Origin: Mesorhizobium sp. 131-2-1
GTDB taxonomy: Bacteria > Pseudomonadota > Alphaproteobacteria > Rhizobiales > Rhizobiaceae
Length of the DNA: 64,000 nucleotides
Assembly (NCBI RefSeq): GCF_016756535.1
Contig: NZ_AP023247.1
Span: 1,116,001 to 1,180,000, forward strand
Reading direction: 5' to 3'
In this document: in pieces, positions 33,065 to 42,492 of the stretch
How the letters are laid out: each line of letters starts with the position of its first letter
How positions within the stretch are numbered: position 1 is the first letter of the stretch
Notes under the pieces: generated by a model
Told to the model about the DNA's origin: nothing
Seen by the model: only the letters and a program-made list of their open reading frames with translations
Database searches by the model: none
Position numbers and translations under genes: made by a program

Positions 33065-33472
33065 ATGGCTGAAGCTTTCAAGTTCGAACTGGTCTCGCCG
33101 GAGCGCCTGCTGGTTTCCGAGCAGGTCGAGTCCGTCGTCATTCCGGGCGCCGAAGGCGAGATGACCGTGATGGCGCTGCACGCGCCGGTCATGACCACGA
33201 TCAAGCCTGGGGTCGTCACGGTGAAGACCGCAGGCGGCAAGGAAGAGCGCTACGTGGTGTTCGGCGGCTTCGCCGACATCGTGCCTTCCGGCTGCACGCT
33301 GCTTGCCGAATCGGCGGTCGCCGTCGGCGACATTGATCGCGCCGATGTGGCACGCCGCATCCAGGAAGCGAAGGAAGACGTCGCCGACGCCAAGGACGAC
33401 CAGGCGCGCAGCAAGGCGGAGCAGTTCCTTAGCCAGCTCACCACGCTGGAAGGCGCCATCCTGCCGGCCTGA
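33065..33472 (+). CDS. atpC: ATP synthase F1 epsilon subunit
   Basis: 135 residues. Beta-sandwich N-terminal domain beginning FKFELVSPERLLVSEQVESV with GAEGEMTVMALHAPVMT, then the helical C-terminal hairpin of the epsilon inhibitor subunit (AKEDVADAKDDQARSKAEQF). Last gene of the F1 operon, 108 bp after atpD, with a mosaic repeat in between and an intrinsic terminator 24 bp after its stop. Confidence 0.96.
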   Translation: MAEAFKFELVSPERLLVSEQVESVVIPGAEGEMTVMALHAPVMTTIKPGVVTVKTAGGKEERYVVFGGFADIVPSGCTLLAESAVAVGDIDRADVARRIQEAKEDVADAKDDQARSKAEQFLSQLTTLEGAILPA

Positions 33473-33495
33473 GACCAGGCTTCCACCTGAGATTG

Positions 33496-33523
33496 AAAAA
33501 GGCGGGCTTGCCCGCCTTTTTTT
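33496..33523 (+). terminator. intrinsic terminator of the atp operon
   Basis: AAAAAGGCGGG-CTTG-CCCGCC followed by seven T. It directly follows atpC and separates it from the signal peptidase gene. Confidence 0.88.
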
Positions 33524-33582
33524 GTTTGCCCCTGTTTCTCGCTTGATAGAAAGTCCGGCTGCCTTGGCATGGGGGGTGGCCG

Positions 33583-34554
33583 ATGACGCAGCAACCAGAT
33601 CAGCGGGAAACCGCGCCGCGATCCGTGTGGTCGACGGCGCTGGTGTCGGCCTTCGGCGGACCCTTCGGCGGGTTCCTCTGGATCGGCGCCGGCAGGCTGG
33701 CGGTCATAAGCCTGGTGGCCATCAGCGCCGTAGTTTTCGCACTCACCTACATCGGATTTCCGGTGGTTCCGGGTGTCGACCTTACCTGGTTGACCAACCT
33801 TTCAAGTATCGCTCCGAAGATCCTGTGGGCAGCGTTCGTCTTGCCCTTCGCGCGCCGGTTCAAGCCGGACAAATGGTATGCGCACCGGCTTTGGGTGTTG
33901 GTGCTGGTCTTCTTGTCGTATCCGGCCGCACTCGCAATACGCACGTTCCTGTTCCAGCCGTTTTCGATTCCCTCCACCAGCATGGTGCCGACGTTGCAGC
34001 AAGGCGACTATCTCCTCGTCTCCAAGATGGCATACGGCTACAGTCGCTACAGCGGTCCCTTCGGGTTGCTGCCGATTGAAGGGCGGATATCCGGCGCGGA
34101 ACCCAAGAGGGGGGACGTGGTGGTCTTCAAATTTCCACCCGACCCGAGCGTGGACTACATAAAGCGGATCGTCGGTCTGCCCAGAGAAAAGATCCAGATC
34201 GTCAACGGCGTGCTGCACATCAACGATGTGGCGGTCGGGCTAGAGGATGCCGGCACCTTCTCCTATGAGGGCAATCCGGCCAAGCTTCAGCGCGAGACCC
34301 TGCCGGGGGGTGTCACCCACTACGTTCTCGACCTGACCGAAAATTCGATCGGCGACAACACGCGCGTGTTCGAGGTGCCCGAAGGCCACTATTTCGTGCT
34401 GGGCGACAATCGCGACAATGCCTCCGACAGCCGATTCACGGTCGGCTTCGTTCCCTACGAAAATCTCGTCGGCAAGGCCGAGCGGCTGTTCTGGAATTCC
34501 AAAGGCAACGACTATTCATCGCGCCAAATGGTGAACGGGTCCGCAGGCGGATAG
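33583..34554 (+). CDS. lepB: signal peptidase I
   Basis: 323 residues. Two to four N-terminal hydrophobic segments (about 22-60, 77-90 and 104-122) precede the catalytic domain: Ser in FSIPSTSMVPTLQQGDYLLV, the general-base Lys in DYIKRIVGLP, and box E GDNRDNASDSR. It cleaves Sec and Tat signal peptides at the outer face of the inner membrane. The usual housekeeping lepB is in the rnc-era cluster, which is not in this window, so this may be a second copy; that is an inference. Start ATG 33583. Confidence 0.92.
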   Translation: MTQQPDQRETAPRSVWSTALVSAFGGPFGGFLWIGAGRLAVISLVAISAVVFALTYIGFPVVPGVDLTWLTNLSSIAPKILWAAFVLPFARRFKPDKWYAHRLWVLVLVFLSYPAALAIRTFLFQPFSIPSTSMVPTLQQGDYLLVSKMAYGYSRYSGPFGLLPIEGRISGAEPKRGDVVVFKFPPDPSVDYIKRIVGLPREKIQIVNGVLHINDVAVGLEDAGTFSYEGNPAKLQRETLPGGVTHYVLDLTENSIGDNTRVFEVPEGHYFVLGDNRDNASDSRFTVGFVPYENLVGKAERLFWNSKGNDYSSRQMVNGSAGG

Positions 34555-34582
34555 GCGCAAGCGCGTCTGGAGCAATTCCGGC

Positions 34583-36082
34583 TTAGTCAGCCGCGATGCT
34601 CGGTCGTTCGCCGTCTATGCCAAGCGCGGCGAAGGCCAGGGTCGGGCCGTCCCGTCGCAGGTGGACGAGATGGATAGCCACGAGTTCAATCAGTGTCTGG
34701 CGCTCGGCGTGGTCCTTGGCGAAGCCAGCGAGATCGAACACCGCCGTCACGGTTTCGTTCGCCGGCAGCTGCTGGCTCAAAAGTGCCGTGAGCGGCGCGT
34801 CGAGCGGATCCGTGAAATGGCCTTCCGGCAAGGCCTTGCCGCGCGCCGCGCAGGCGGCGATCCAGGCGGCCACCACCAGTGTGAGATGAACCAGCTCGGT
34901 GCCGGCTTCCAGGCACTCCAAGGCTGACGCAACGATGCGCTGCGGCAGTTTCTGGCTGCCGTCATTGGCGATCTGCGCGGTACGATGGGCAAGTGCCGTG
35001 TTGGAAAAGCGCTGGGTGAGTTCCGCCGTGTAGGCGCTCGTGTCGAGCCCGGCATCCTCGGGCAGTGTCGAAATAGCCTCGGCCCACAATGCGTCAACGA
35101 ACTGCCGGATCGCCGGATCGGCGAAAGCACGGTCGACCGTCGCGTGGCCGCTGAGCAGGCCGAGATAGGCGATGCCCGAATGCGCGCCGTTGAGAAGCCT
35201 CAGCTTCATGTCCTCGAAGGGCCCGACATCGGCGACCATGGTGACGCCGAACTTTTCCCAGTCCGGCCGGCCCGCTGGGAAATCATCCTCCACAACCCAT
35301 TGGCAGAACGGCTCGGTCATCACCGGCCAGGCGTCCTCGACGCCGAGTTCCTCCCCGATCCGCGCCCGGTCGGCATCGGTGGTCGCCGGCACGATGCGGT
35401 CGACCATGCTCGACGGGAAGGCCACTTCGTTCGCGACATGGTTGGCAAGGCCGGCTTCGCGCAGCATCGCGAACTCGATCAGCAGCCGGTGCAGCGTAGC
35501 GCCGTTGGCCGGCAGGTTGTCGCAGCAAAGCACGGTGAAGGGTTGCGTGCCGGCGGCGCGGCGGCGTGCCAGCGCCTCGGTCAAGAAGCCGTGCGCCGTG
35601 CGCGGCGATCCCGGATTGGCCAGGTCGTGGACGATGTCAGGATGGGCCTGGTCCAGGCTGCCGCCCGCCGCCCTCAGATAGGCCTTCTCGGTGATGGTCA
35701 GCGTGACGATGCGGGTGCGCGGGTCGGTCAGCGCGGCCAGCACCGCGCCTGGGTCCTCGGGCGCCACCAGCATCGACTGGATCGAGCCGATGACGCGCAG
35801 TCTCTCGCCGCCGCTGTCCCTGATCGCCAGCGTGTAGAGCCCGTCCTGCGGCGCCAACGCATCGCGCGTGTCGGCGCTTCGCAGCGAGACGCCGACAATT
35901 CCCCAGCCCGCCTCGCCCGCCGCCAGGCAGTCGTCGACATAGGCGGCCTGATGGGCGCGGTGGAAGGCGCCGACGCCGAGATGGACAATGCCCGGCGCGA
36001 CGTCGTCCCGATCATAGGCGGGAACCGCAACCTGCTTTGGTAAGGACCGCAGCGTCCCGCCGGAGAGACGGGCGCGGGTCAT
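34583..36082 (-). CDS. mannitol dehydrogenase family protein, probable fructuronate reductase
   Basis: 499 residues of the long-chain polyol dehydrogenase family. The N-terminal Rossmann part starts IVHLGVGAFHRAHQAAYVDD, and the catalytic-helix signature KLRLLNGAHSGIAYLG is in the C-terminal domain. Family members include mannitol, arabinitol and altronate dehydrogenases and fructuronate reductase UxuB. The neighbouring uxaC remnant and kduD gene point to hexuronate catabolism, so UxuB (D-fructuronate to D-mannonate) is the best guess. The ATG at 36082 is chosen at the conserved start. It is divergent from uxaC/kduD with a shared promoter spacer of 171 bp. Confidence 0.82.
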   Translation of the reverse strand: MTRARLSGGTLRSLPKQVAVPAYDRDDVAPGIVHLGVGAFHRAHQAAYVDDCLAAGEAGWGIVGVSLRSADTRDALAPQDGLYTLAIRDSGGERLRVIGSIQSMLVAPEDPGAVLAALTDPRTRIVTLTITEKAYLRAAGGSLDQAHPDIVHDLANPGSPRTAHGFLTEALARRRAAGTQPFTVLCCDNLPANGATLHRLLIEFAMLREAGLANHVANEVAFPSSMVDRIVPATTDADRARIGEELGVEDAWPVMTEPFCQWVVEDDFPAGRPDWEKFGVTMVADVGPFEDMKLRLLNGAHSGIAYLGLLSGHATVDRAFADPAIRQFVDALWAEAISTLPEDAGLDTSAYTAELTQRFSNTALAHRTAQIANDGSQKLPQRIVASALECLEAGTELVHLTLVVAAWIAACAARGKALPEGHFTDPLDAPLTALLSQQLPANETVTAVFDLAGFAKDHAERQTLIELVAIHLVHLRRDGPTLAFAALGIDGERPSIAAD

Positions 36083-36253
36083 GGCACCAAGAACGCTGAG
36101 AGGTTTCGGCGGAGCGGCATTTTGATGTCCCGTGCGATGGATCCGATGCGGGGTATCATCTGTTCCCGGCTGCCGCAAGCATGCTCAGGAACGCCGATCG
36201 CGTTGACATCACTCCTGTCCGACCGTACCGATACTGCCTCCTGGAGGAGCGCT

Positions 36254-36560
36254 ATGTCCATGATCGCGCTGACCGATCCGGATCTGCTGTTCCCATCGGA
36301 AGCGAATGTGCACTCGCTCGCCCGCGCGCTCTACGCGGGTGTGAAAAGCTGCCGATCGTCAGCTCGCACGGCCATACCGATCCGCGCTGGCATGTGTCGA
36401 TTGCGCCTTCGTGGCGCGGCTCGTCGCCGAGCACAGGTTGCGCGAGAACGAAGCGCATGAACTGGCAGGCGACCTTGCCTATACGCTGGCCAAGAAGGCC
36501 TATCGGCTCTGGCACGGAGCCACGGCGCCATCGATGACAGACAGGTGTTGGACATCATGA
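36254..36560 (+). pseudogene. uxaC: uxaC (uronate isomerase) remnant
   Basis: The start is intact: GGAGG six nt before ATG 36254, then a frame encoding LTDPDLLFPSEANVHSLARA. A one-base loss near 36346 shifts the frame; the next frame reads LPIVSSHGHTDPRW, the metal-binding HxH start of UxaC. About 370 codons are then missing and a third frame from about 36400 reads CAFVARLVAEHRL and DLAYTLAKKAYRLW, the UxaC C-terminus. Its stop overlaps the kduD ATG as ATGA. UxaC isomerises glucuronate and galacturonate; this copy cannot be functional. Read from its own start, translation would end at 36460. Confidence 0.85.
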
Positions 36561-37336
36561 GCAGGGCAGAGCCCGATCTCTCCGCCTTCAGCCTTGCCGG
36601 CAAACGTATCCTGGTCACCGGCGCAAACACCGGCATCGGCCAGGGCATCGCCATTTCGGTCGCGCGTGCCGGCGGCTCCGTGATCGGCGTCGGCCGCTCG
36701 GCGATGGACGAAACCGGCGAACGCATAGCGGCGGCCGGCGGGCGCTTCGCGGCGGTGCGTTTCGATCTCTCGGATACGGCGTCGGCCGGCGCCATGCTCG
36801 ACCGGGTCTGGGACGAAAGCGGACCGCTCGACGGCCTGGTCAACAATGCCGGCATTATAAGGCGCGCCGACGCGGTCGAGCTGACCGAGGCCGACTGGGA
36901 CGACGTCATGGACGTCAATCTGAAGGCAGTCTTCCTGCTCAGCCAAAGCTTCGCCCGTCGCGTGCTCGCCGAGCCCGGTCGGCGCGGCAAGATCGTCAAC
37001 ATCGCTTCCGTTCTGAGCTTCCAGGGCGGGATCCGCGTCGCCTCGTACACGGCCTCGAAGCACGGCGTGCTCGGCGTTACCCGGCTGCTCGCCTGCGAAT
37101 GGGCGCAAAAGGGCATCAACGTCAACGCCATCGCTCCAGGCTATATCGAGACCAGCAACACCGAGGCGCTACGCGCCGATCCCGATCGCAGCGCCTCGAT
37201 CCTGGCGCGCATTCCGGCCGGGCGCTGGGGCCGGCCGGAAGACATTGGCGACGCGGCCGTGTTCCTGCTGGCGCCGGCGTCCGACTACATGCATGGCGCC
37301 GCGGTCGCGGTGGATGGCGGCTGGCTGGCGCGCTGA
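36557..37336 (+). CDS. kduD: SDR-family 2-deoxy-D-gluconate / 5-keto-gluconate dehydrogenase, KduD-like
   Basis: 259 residues, classical short-chain dehydrogenase. The NAD site is TGANTGIGQGIA, the structural motif NNAGII, catalytic Ser in NIASVLSFQGG and YxxxK in SYTASKHG. The block NNAGIIRRADAVELTEADWD is characteristic of KduD, which interconverts 2-dehydro-3-deoxygluconate and its 5-keto form in pectin and uronate catabolism. The ATG at 36557 overlaps the stop of the uxaC remnant. With no strong ribosome-binding site of its own (ACAGGTG), it may once have been translated by coupling to uxaC. Confidence 0.85.
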   Translation: MSRAEPDLSAFSLAGKRILVTGANTGIGQGIAISVARAGGSVIGVGRSAMDETGERIAAAGGRFAAVRFDLSDTASAGAMLDRVWDESGPLDGLVNNAGIIRRADAVELTEADWDDVMDVNLKAVFLLSQSFARRVLAEPGRRGKIVNIASVLSFQGGIRVASYTASKHGVLGVTRLLACEWAQKGINVNAIAPGYIETSNTEALRADPDRSASILARIPAGRWGRPEDIGDAAVFLLAPASDYMHGAAVAVDGGWLAR

Positions 37337-37357
37337 GGGACTTTTCCTGGAATTGCG

Positions 37358-38374
37358 CTAACGAGCCGGCAAGGCGTGGTCGCGACGGCTTGCGTCGAGC
37401 AGGCGATGCGTGGCCTCAAGAATAGCCTCGACCGGCGTGTCGGAGATTTTCGCCGAGCTGCCGCGCCCCGGCGCCGTCACCACCTCGACAGTGTTCGACA
37501 GCGGCCGCCACCGCTCCATGTTGGCGCCGTTGTTGATGACCACTGCCGGGGTCATGACGGTGGCGAACAGGTGTCCAAGACCGCCTTCCATGCCGACATA
37601 GGCGGCGGCCAGCTCGCCGAGCGCAAGCAGCAGATCGCCAAACGCCTCAGCATCCAGTCCAAGGTCCGGGCCGATCACCTGGAGACGGGCTTCCCGGGCG
37701 CCAAGTGCCTGCTGGGTCGGCCCGCTGCCCGGGGTCACCAGGTACAGCACCCGGTAGCCGGCATCGATGAGGTTGCCCGCGATGGCGGCGACCTGGGCAT
37801 CGCTCATGAATTTGTTGCGCTTGCCGTTGCCGCCAAGAAGGATGAGCCGACGCTCGTCCGTGCCCAGCAACTGACGCGCCAGGGCGCGGGCGGGCTGTGT
37901 CACATCCAGCCTGTGGTCGAATGGCAGATGCCGGCCGGCCAGGCGCTCGATCAGCCGATGGTAGCGCCAGGCATTGTGTTCGGGACGCAGCGTCCATCTG
38001 GCGCCCCGGCGCCAGGACAGCAGATGGCCGGCGAAATTGGGCTCGTAGCGAACGCCGCTGCCGATGAGCTGCAATCCGGTCACAAGCAGGCCGGGCACGC
38101 CGGTGCGGAAATCGACGACCGTCGTTTGCGCGCCTCGCGGCTTGAGTTCGGCGAGAATGGCGGAAAGCGGCGTCGCCGTCCTGAAATCGTCGATGAGAGA
38201 AGTGACATGCTTCCTCAAGACCCCCGTGAGCGAGGAGTTGCCCAGGGTGCCATAGATGATGCGGCTTTGCGGGAAGGCCGTTCTTGCCGCGCGTAGCGCC
38301 GGTATCCTCAGCAGCCCGTCGCCGAGGGCGTCGTTGCGGGCGTAGAAAATCAGCAGCGGTGCGGTCGAATCCAT
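37358..38374 (-). CDS. glycosyltransferase family 9 (heptosyltransferase-like)
   Basis: 338 residues. N-terminal FYARNDALGDGLLRIPALRA and a C-terminal nucleotide-sugar domain with LLGGNGKRNKFMSD and VGMEGGLGHLFA follow the GT9 heptosyltransferase pattern (RfaF/WaaC). Substrates are ADP-heptose or other sugars in LPS core or surface glycans; specificity cannot be read. The ATG at 38374 is used; AGGGA lies about 12 nt upstream. Convergent with kduD. The next plus-strand gene, the propeller-sulfotransferase fusion, is divergent, so the two may make or modify the same glycan. Confidence 0.8.
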   Translation of the reverse strand: MDSTAPLLIFYARNDALGDGLLRIPALRAARTAFPQSRIIYGTLGNSSLTGVLRKHVTSLIDDFRTATPLSAILAELKPRGAQTTVVDFRTGVPGLLVTGLQLIGSGVRYEPNFAGHLLSWRRGARWTLRPEHNAWRYHRLIERLAGRHLPFDHRLDVTQPARALARQLLGTDERRLILLGGNGKRNKFMSDAQVAAIAGNLIDAGYRVLYLVTPGSGPTQQALGAREARLQVIGPDLGLDAEAFGDLLLALGELAAAYVGMEGGLGHLFATVMTPAVVINNGANMERWRPLSNTVEVVTAPGRGSSAKISDTPVEAILEATHRLLDASRRDHALPAR

Positions 38375-38735
38375 GCCAGTGCGGAATCCCTGACTCGATC
38401 CCAGGGCGGAAATGGATGGCCTCGATCGAGGCGCTCTGGTCCAGCCGCTGATACTGAAGCCGTCCTGGGGAGTCAAAGGCGATCTGCCGCGCATCCAGGA
38501 AACAGAAAACCCGCGCCTCCAGGGAGGCGCGGGTGTGTTGCCTGGGCGCTTGTCGCGCCACGGTACTCAAAACATGACCGCAGGCCAGGGACGGTGCCGC
38601 AACAAGGTGAAGATAGGTTTAACGCGGGCCCGATTGAGGTTCAGGGCGGGCTCCTTGCCTGTGGATATGCCGGGCCATTTGCGGGCGCCCGAAAATGCAC
38701 GTATCTGACGATGTCCGCAGGCGGGGAGACACAGT
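38375..38735. other. 361-bp divergent intergenic region
   Basis: Lies between the GT9 gene (leftward) and the propeller-sulfotransferase gene (rightward). It holds a strong leftward hairpin terminator at 38509-38534 with no annotated leftward gene upstream, which hints at a small RNA or leader ending here. GGGGAG at 38723-38728 serves the TTG start of the fusion gene. No other gene is supported. Confidence 0.5.
38509..38534 (-). terminator. leftward intrinsic terminator upstream of GT9 gene
   Basis: Perfect stem CCCGCGCCTC / GAGGCGCGGG with a 4-nt loop; on the minus strand it is followed by TTTTCTGTTT. It sits 135 bp before the GT9 start codon on the same strand, so it ends some other leftward transcript or attenuates this one. 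Confidence 0.7.
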
Positions 38736-40403
38736 TTGAACGAAGGCCGTCAGGAGGCGCGTCTGCCGGGAAGCCGTGTTGTTCTGGCTGCGCGGCGGCA
38801 TGGCCCCATCATCACGGCGGGCATGCTGCCGGGCGACGATGGCGCCAACATCAACGGGCCGTCGCTGATCAGGATTCCCGACTGGTTGCCGGGCCGGCTC
38901 GGCGCCTACTATCTCTACTTCGCCCACCACACCGGCACGTACATCCGGCTCGCCTATGCGGACTCGCCGCAGGGTCCATGGCGGGTCCATCCCGGCGGGG
39001 CGCTGTCGCTCGACCAATGTCCGTTCCTGAAGGAGCACATCGCCTCTCCCGACGTCCATGTCGACGATCAGGGCCGCCGCCTGATCATGTATTTTCACGG
39101 GCCGACCGAGGCCGGCGGCTGCGGCCAGACGAGTTTTGCAGCGACGTCGCCCGACGGCTTCCACTTCGAGCCCCGTCCGGAACCGCTCGGACCGTCCTAT
39201 ACGCGGATCTTCCGCCATGACGGCTGGTGGTATGGGCTTTTCGGCACCGGCGCCGTCAGGCTGTCGCGTTCCAGCGACGGGCTTTCGGGCTTCGAGCCTG
39301 GCCCGGTGCTGTTGCCAGCCCTGCGCCGCCGGCTCGCCCCCAGGCATGTCGCCGTGCAGAAATGCGGCGAACAGCTCAGGGTCTACTATACGCGCCGGGG
39401 CGACGCGCCGGAGCGCATCCTCTACGGGACCATCGATCTTGCGCGGGACTGGCGACGCTGGGCGGTGCGGGGCAAGGCCGAGCTGCTGCGGCCGTCATGC
39501 GGGTTCGAAGGCAACGAACAGCCTGTCCGGCGCAGCCGGATGGGGGTGGCAAGAGGGCGGGAAAACGCCTTGCGCGATCCGGCCATTTTCGAAGAGGACG
39601 GCCGGACATGGCTGCTCTATGCCGTCGCCGGCGAGAGCGGCATCGCGCTGGCCGAAATCCATCCGGTACCGGAAAAGATCACGGAACGGCTTGTTGGAAC
39701 CTTTCGTCGGATCATCGCGCCGCTGTCGGAACGGCTTCGGCGTCGCGGGATGCGGATCAAGGCGCCCAGGCGGATATTCATTGCCGGCTGCGCACGCAGC
39801 GGGACCACGCTCGCGCGCCGGCTGATGGGCTGCTTCGAGGATACCTACGTCCATGAATTCGAAGCGCCCTTCCCGAAGCTGCTCGAACTGAAGCGGCCGC
39901 ATGCCAATGTCGTCGTCAAGCGCACCGCCGAGAGCCATGAGCAGCTATGGCAACTGCCCGCCGGCATCGGCCTGATCTATTGCGTGCGCCATCCTTTCGA
40001 CGTGCTGACCAGCGCGCATCCGGAAACGGTGCATCTGCGTCCCTTCCATGTCACGACCGAACGCTGGGAGGCGGAGTATGCCGGGTTGATCCGGTTGCGC
40101 GAAACTCAGCCGGCGCGAAAGATCCTCTATCTGCGCTATGAGGACCTGATTGCCGAGCCGGATACCGCGCAGGCGAGGATCGCCGGTTCGTTCGGCCTCG
40201 CGCCGGCGATTCGTTTCAGCGCCGATGCGGGCAATCCGATCCGCGCAACCTCGTTGAGGAAATGGGAACGCAATGAGACGCTCAGGACCTATCTCCAGGG
40301 TCTGCCGCCGGCCTTTCTCGCCCGCGTCGGGATGTTCTGCCGCGAGTTCGGTTACGAGCTGCCGGCAGATGTGAACGCCGGAAATGACGATAGCGGTGAG
40401 TGA
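38736..40403 (+). CDS. GH43-like propeller fused to sulfotransferase
   Basis: 555 residues, two domains. Residues ~1-310 look like a five-bladed beta-propeller of the GH43/GH117-like glycosidase type: ASPDVHVDD, DPAIFEEDGRTWLLYAVAGE and SGIALAEI are family-like blade motifs. Residues ~346-540 are a sulfotransferase: the 5' PAPS loop GCARSGTTLARRL (351-363), ERW segments and the 3'-phosphate-binding region CVRHPFDVL. It could trim and sulfate a surface or secreted glycan. No signal peptide is seen, so a cytoplasmic site is likely. The start is TTG 38736, with GGGGAG 7 nt upstream; no ATG is in frame nearby. Confidence 0.78.
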   Translation: MNEGRQEARLPGSRVVLAARRHGPIITAGMLPGDDGANINGPSLIRIPDWLPGRLGAYYLYFAHHTGTYIRLAYADSPQGPWRVHPGGALSLDQCPFLKEHIASPDVHVDDQGRRLIMYFHGPTEAGGCGQTSFAATSPDGFHFEPRPEPLGPSYTRIFRHDGWWYGLFGTGAVRLSRSSDGLSGFEPGPVLLPALRRRLAPRHVAVQKCGEQLRVYYTRRGDAPERILYGTIDLARDWRRWAVRGKAELLRPSCGFEGNEQPVRRSRMGVARGRENALRDPAIFEEDGRTWLLYAVAGESGIALAEIHPVPEKITERLVGTFRRIIAPLSERLRRRGMRIKAPRRIFIAGCARSGTTLARRLMGCFEDTYVHEFEAPFPKLLELKRPHANVVVKRTAESHEQLWQLPAGIGLIYCVRHPFDVLTSAHPETVHLRPFHVTTERWEAEYAGLIRLRETQPARKILYLRYEDLIAEPDTAQARIAGSFGLAPAIRFSADAGNPIRATSLRKWERNETLRTYLQGLPPAFLARVGMFCREFGYELPADVNAGNDDSGE

Positions 40404-40632
40404 GTTGACCGTGCCGCCGGTCACCGCAGTTCGCGCCCCGATCGGGGCTCGTTGCTGCGCGGATCTCTGTCCATCGATGCGATGAAGTCGAGCGACCGCT
40501 TCACGGCGCTGCGTATCGCCGACAAAGGGACGGGTCGGCGCGACGGATGGGATCGGCGCGGCGCTGTGGGTGGCGCTCGGGCGATCTTGCCTTTAAGACC
40601 ATGGCCTCGACCAAATCGGGGACCATTGGGTG

Positions 40633-42477
<1,845 letters not shown>

Positions 42478-42492
42478 CGGCGCCGATAATTT

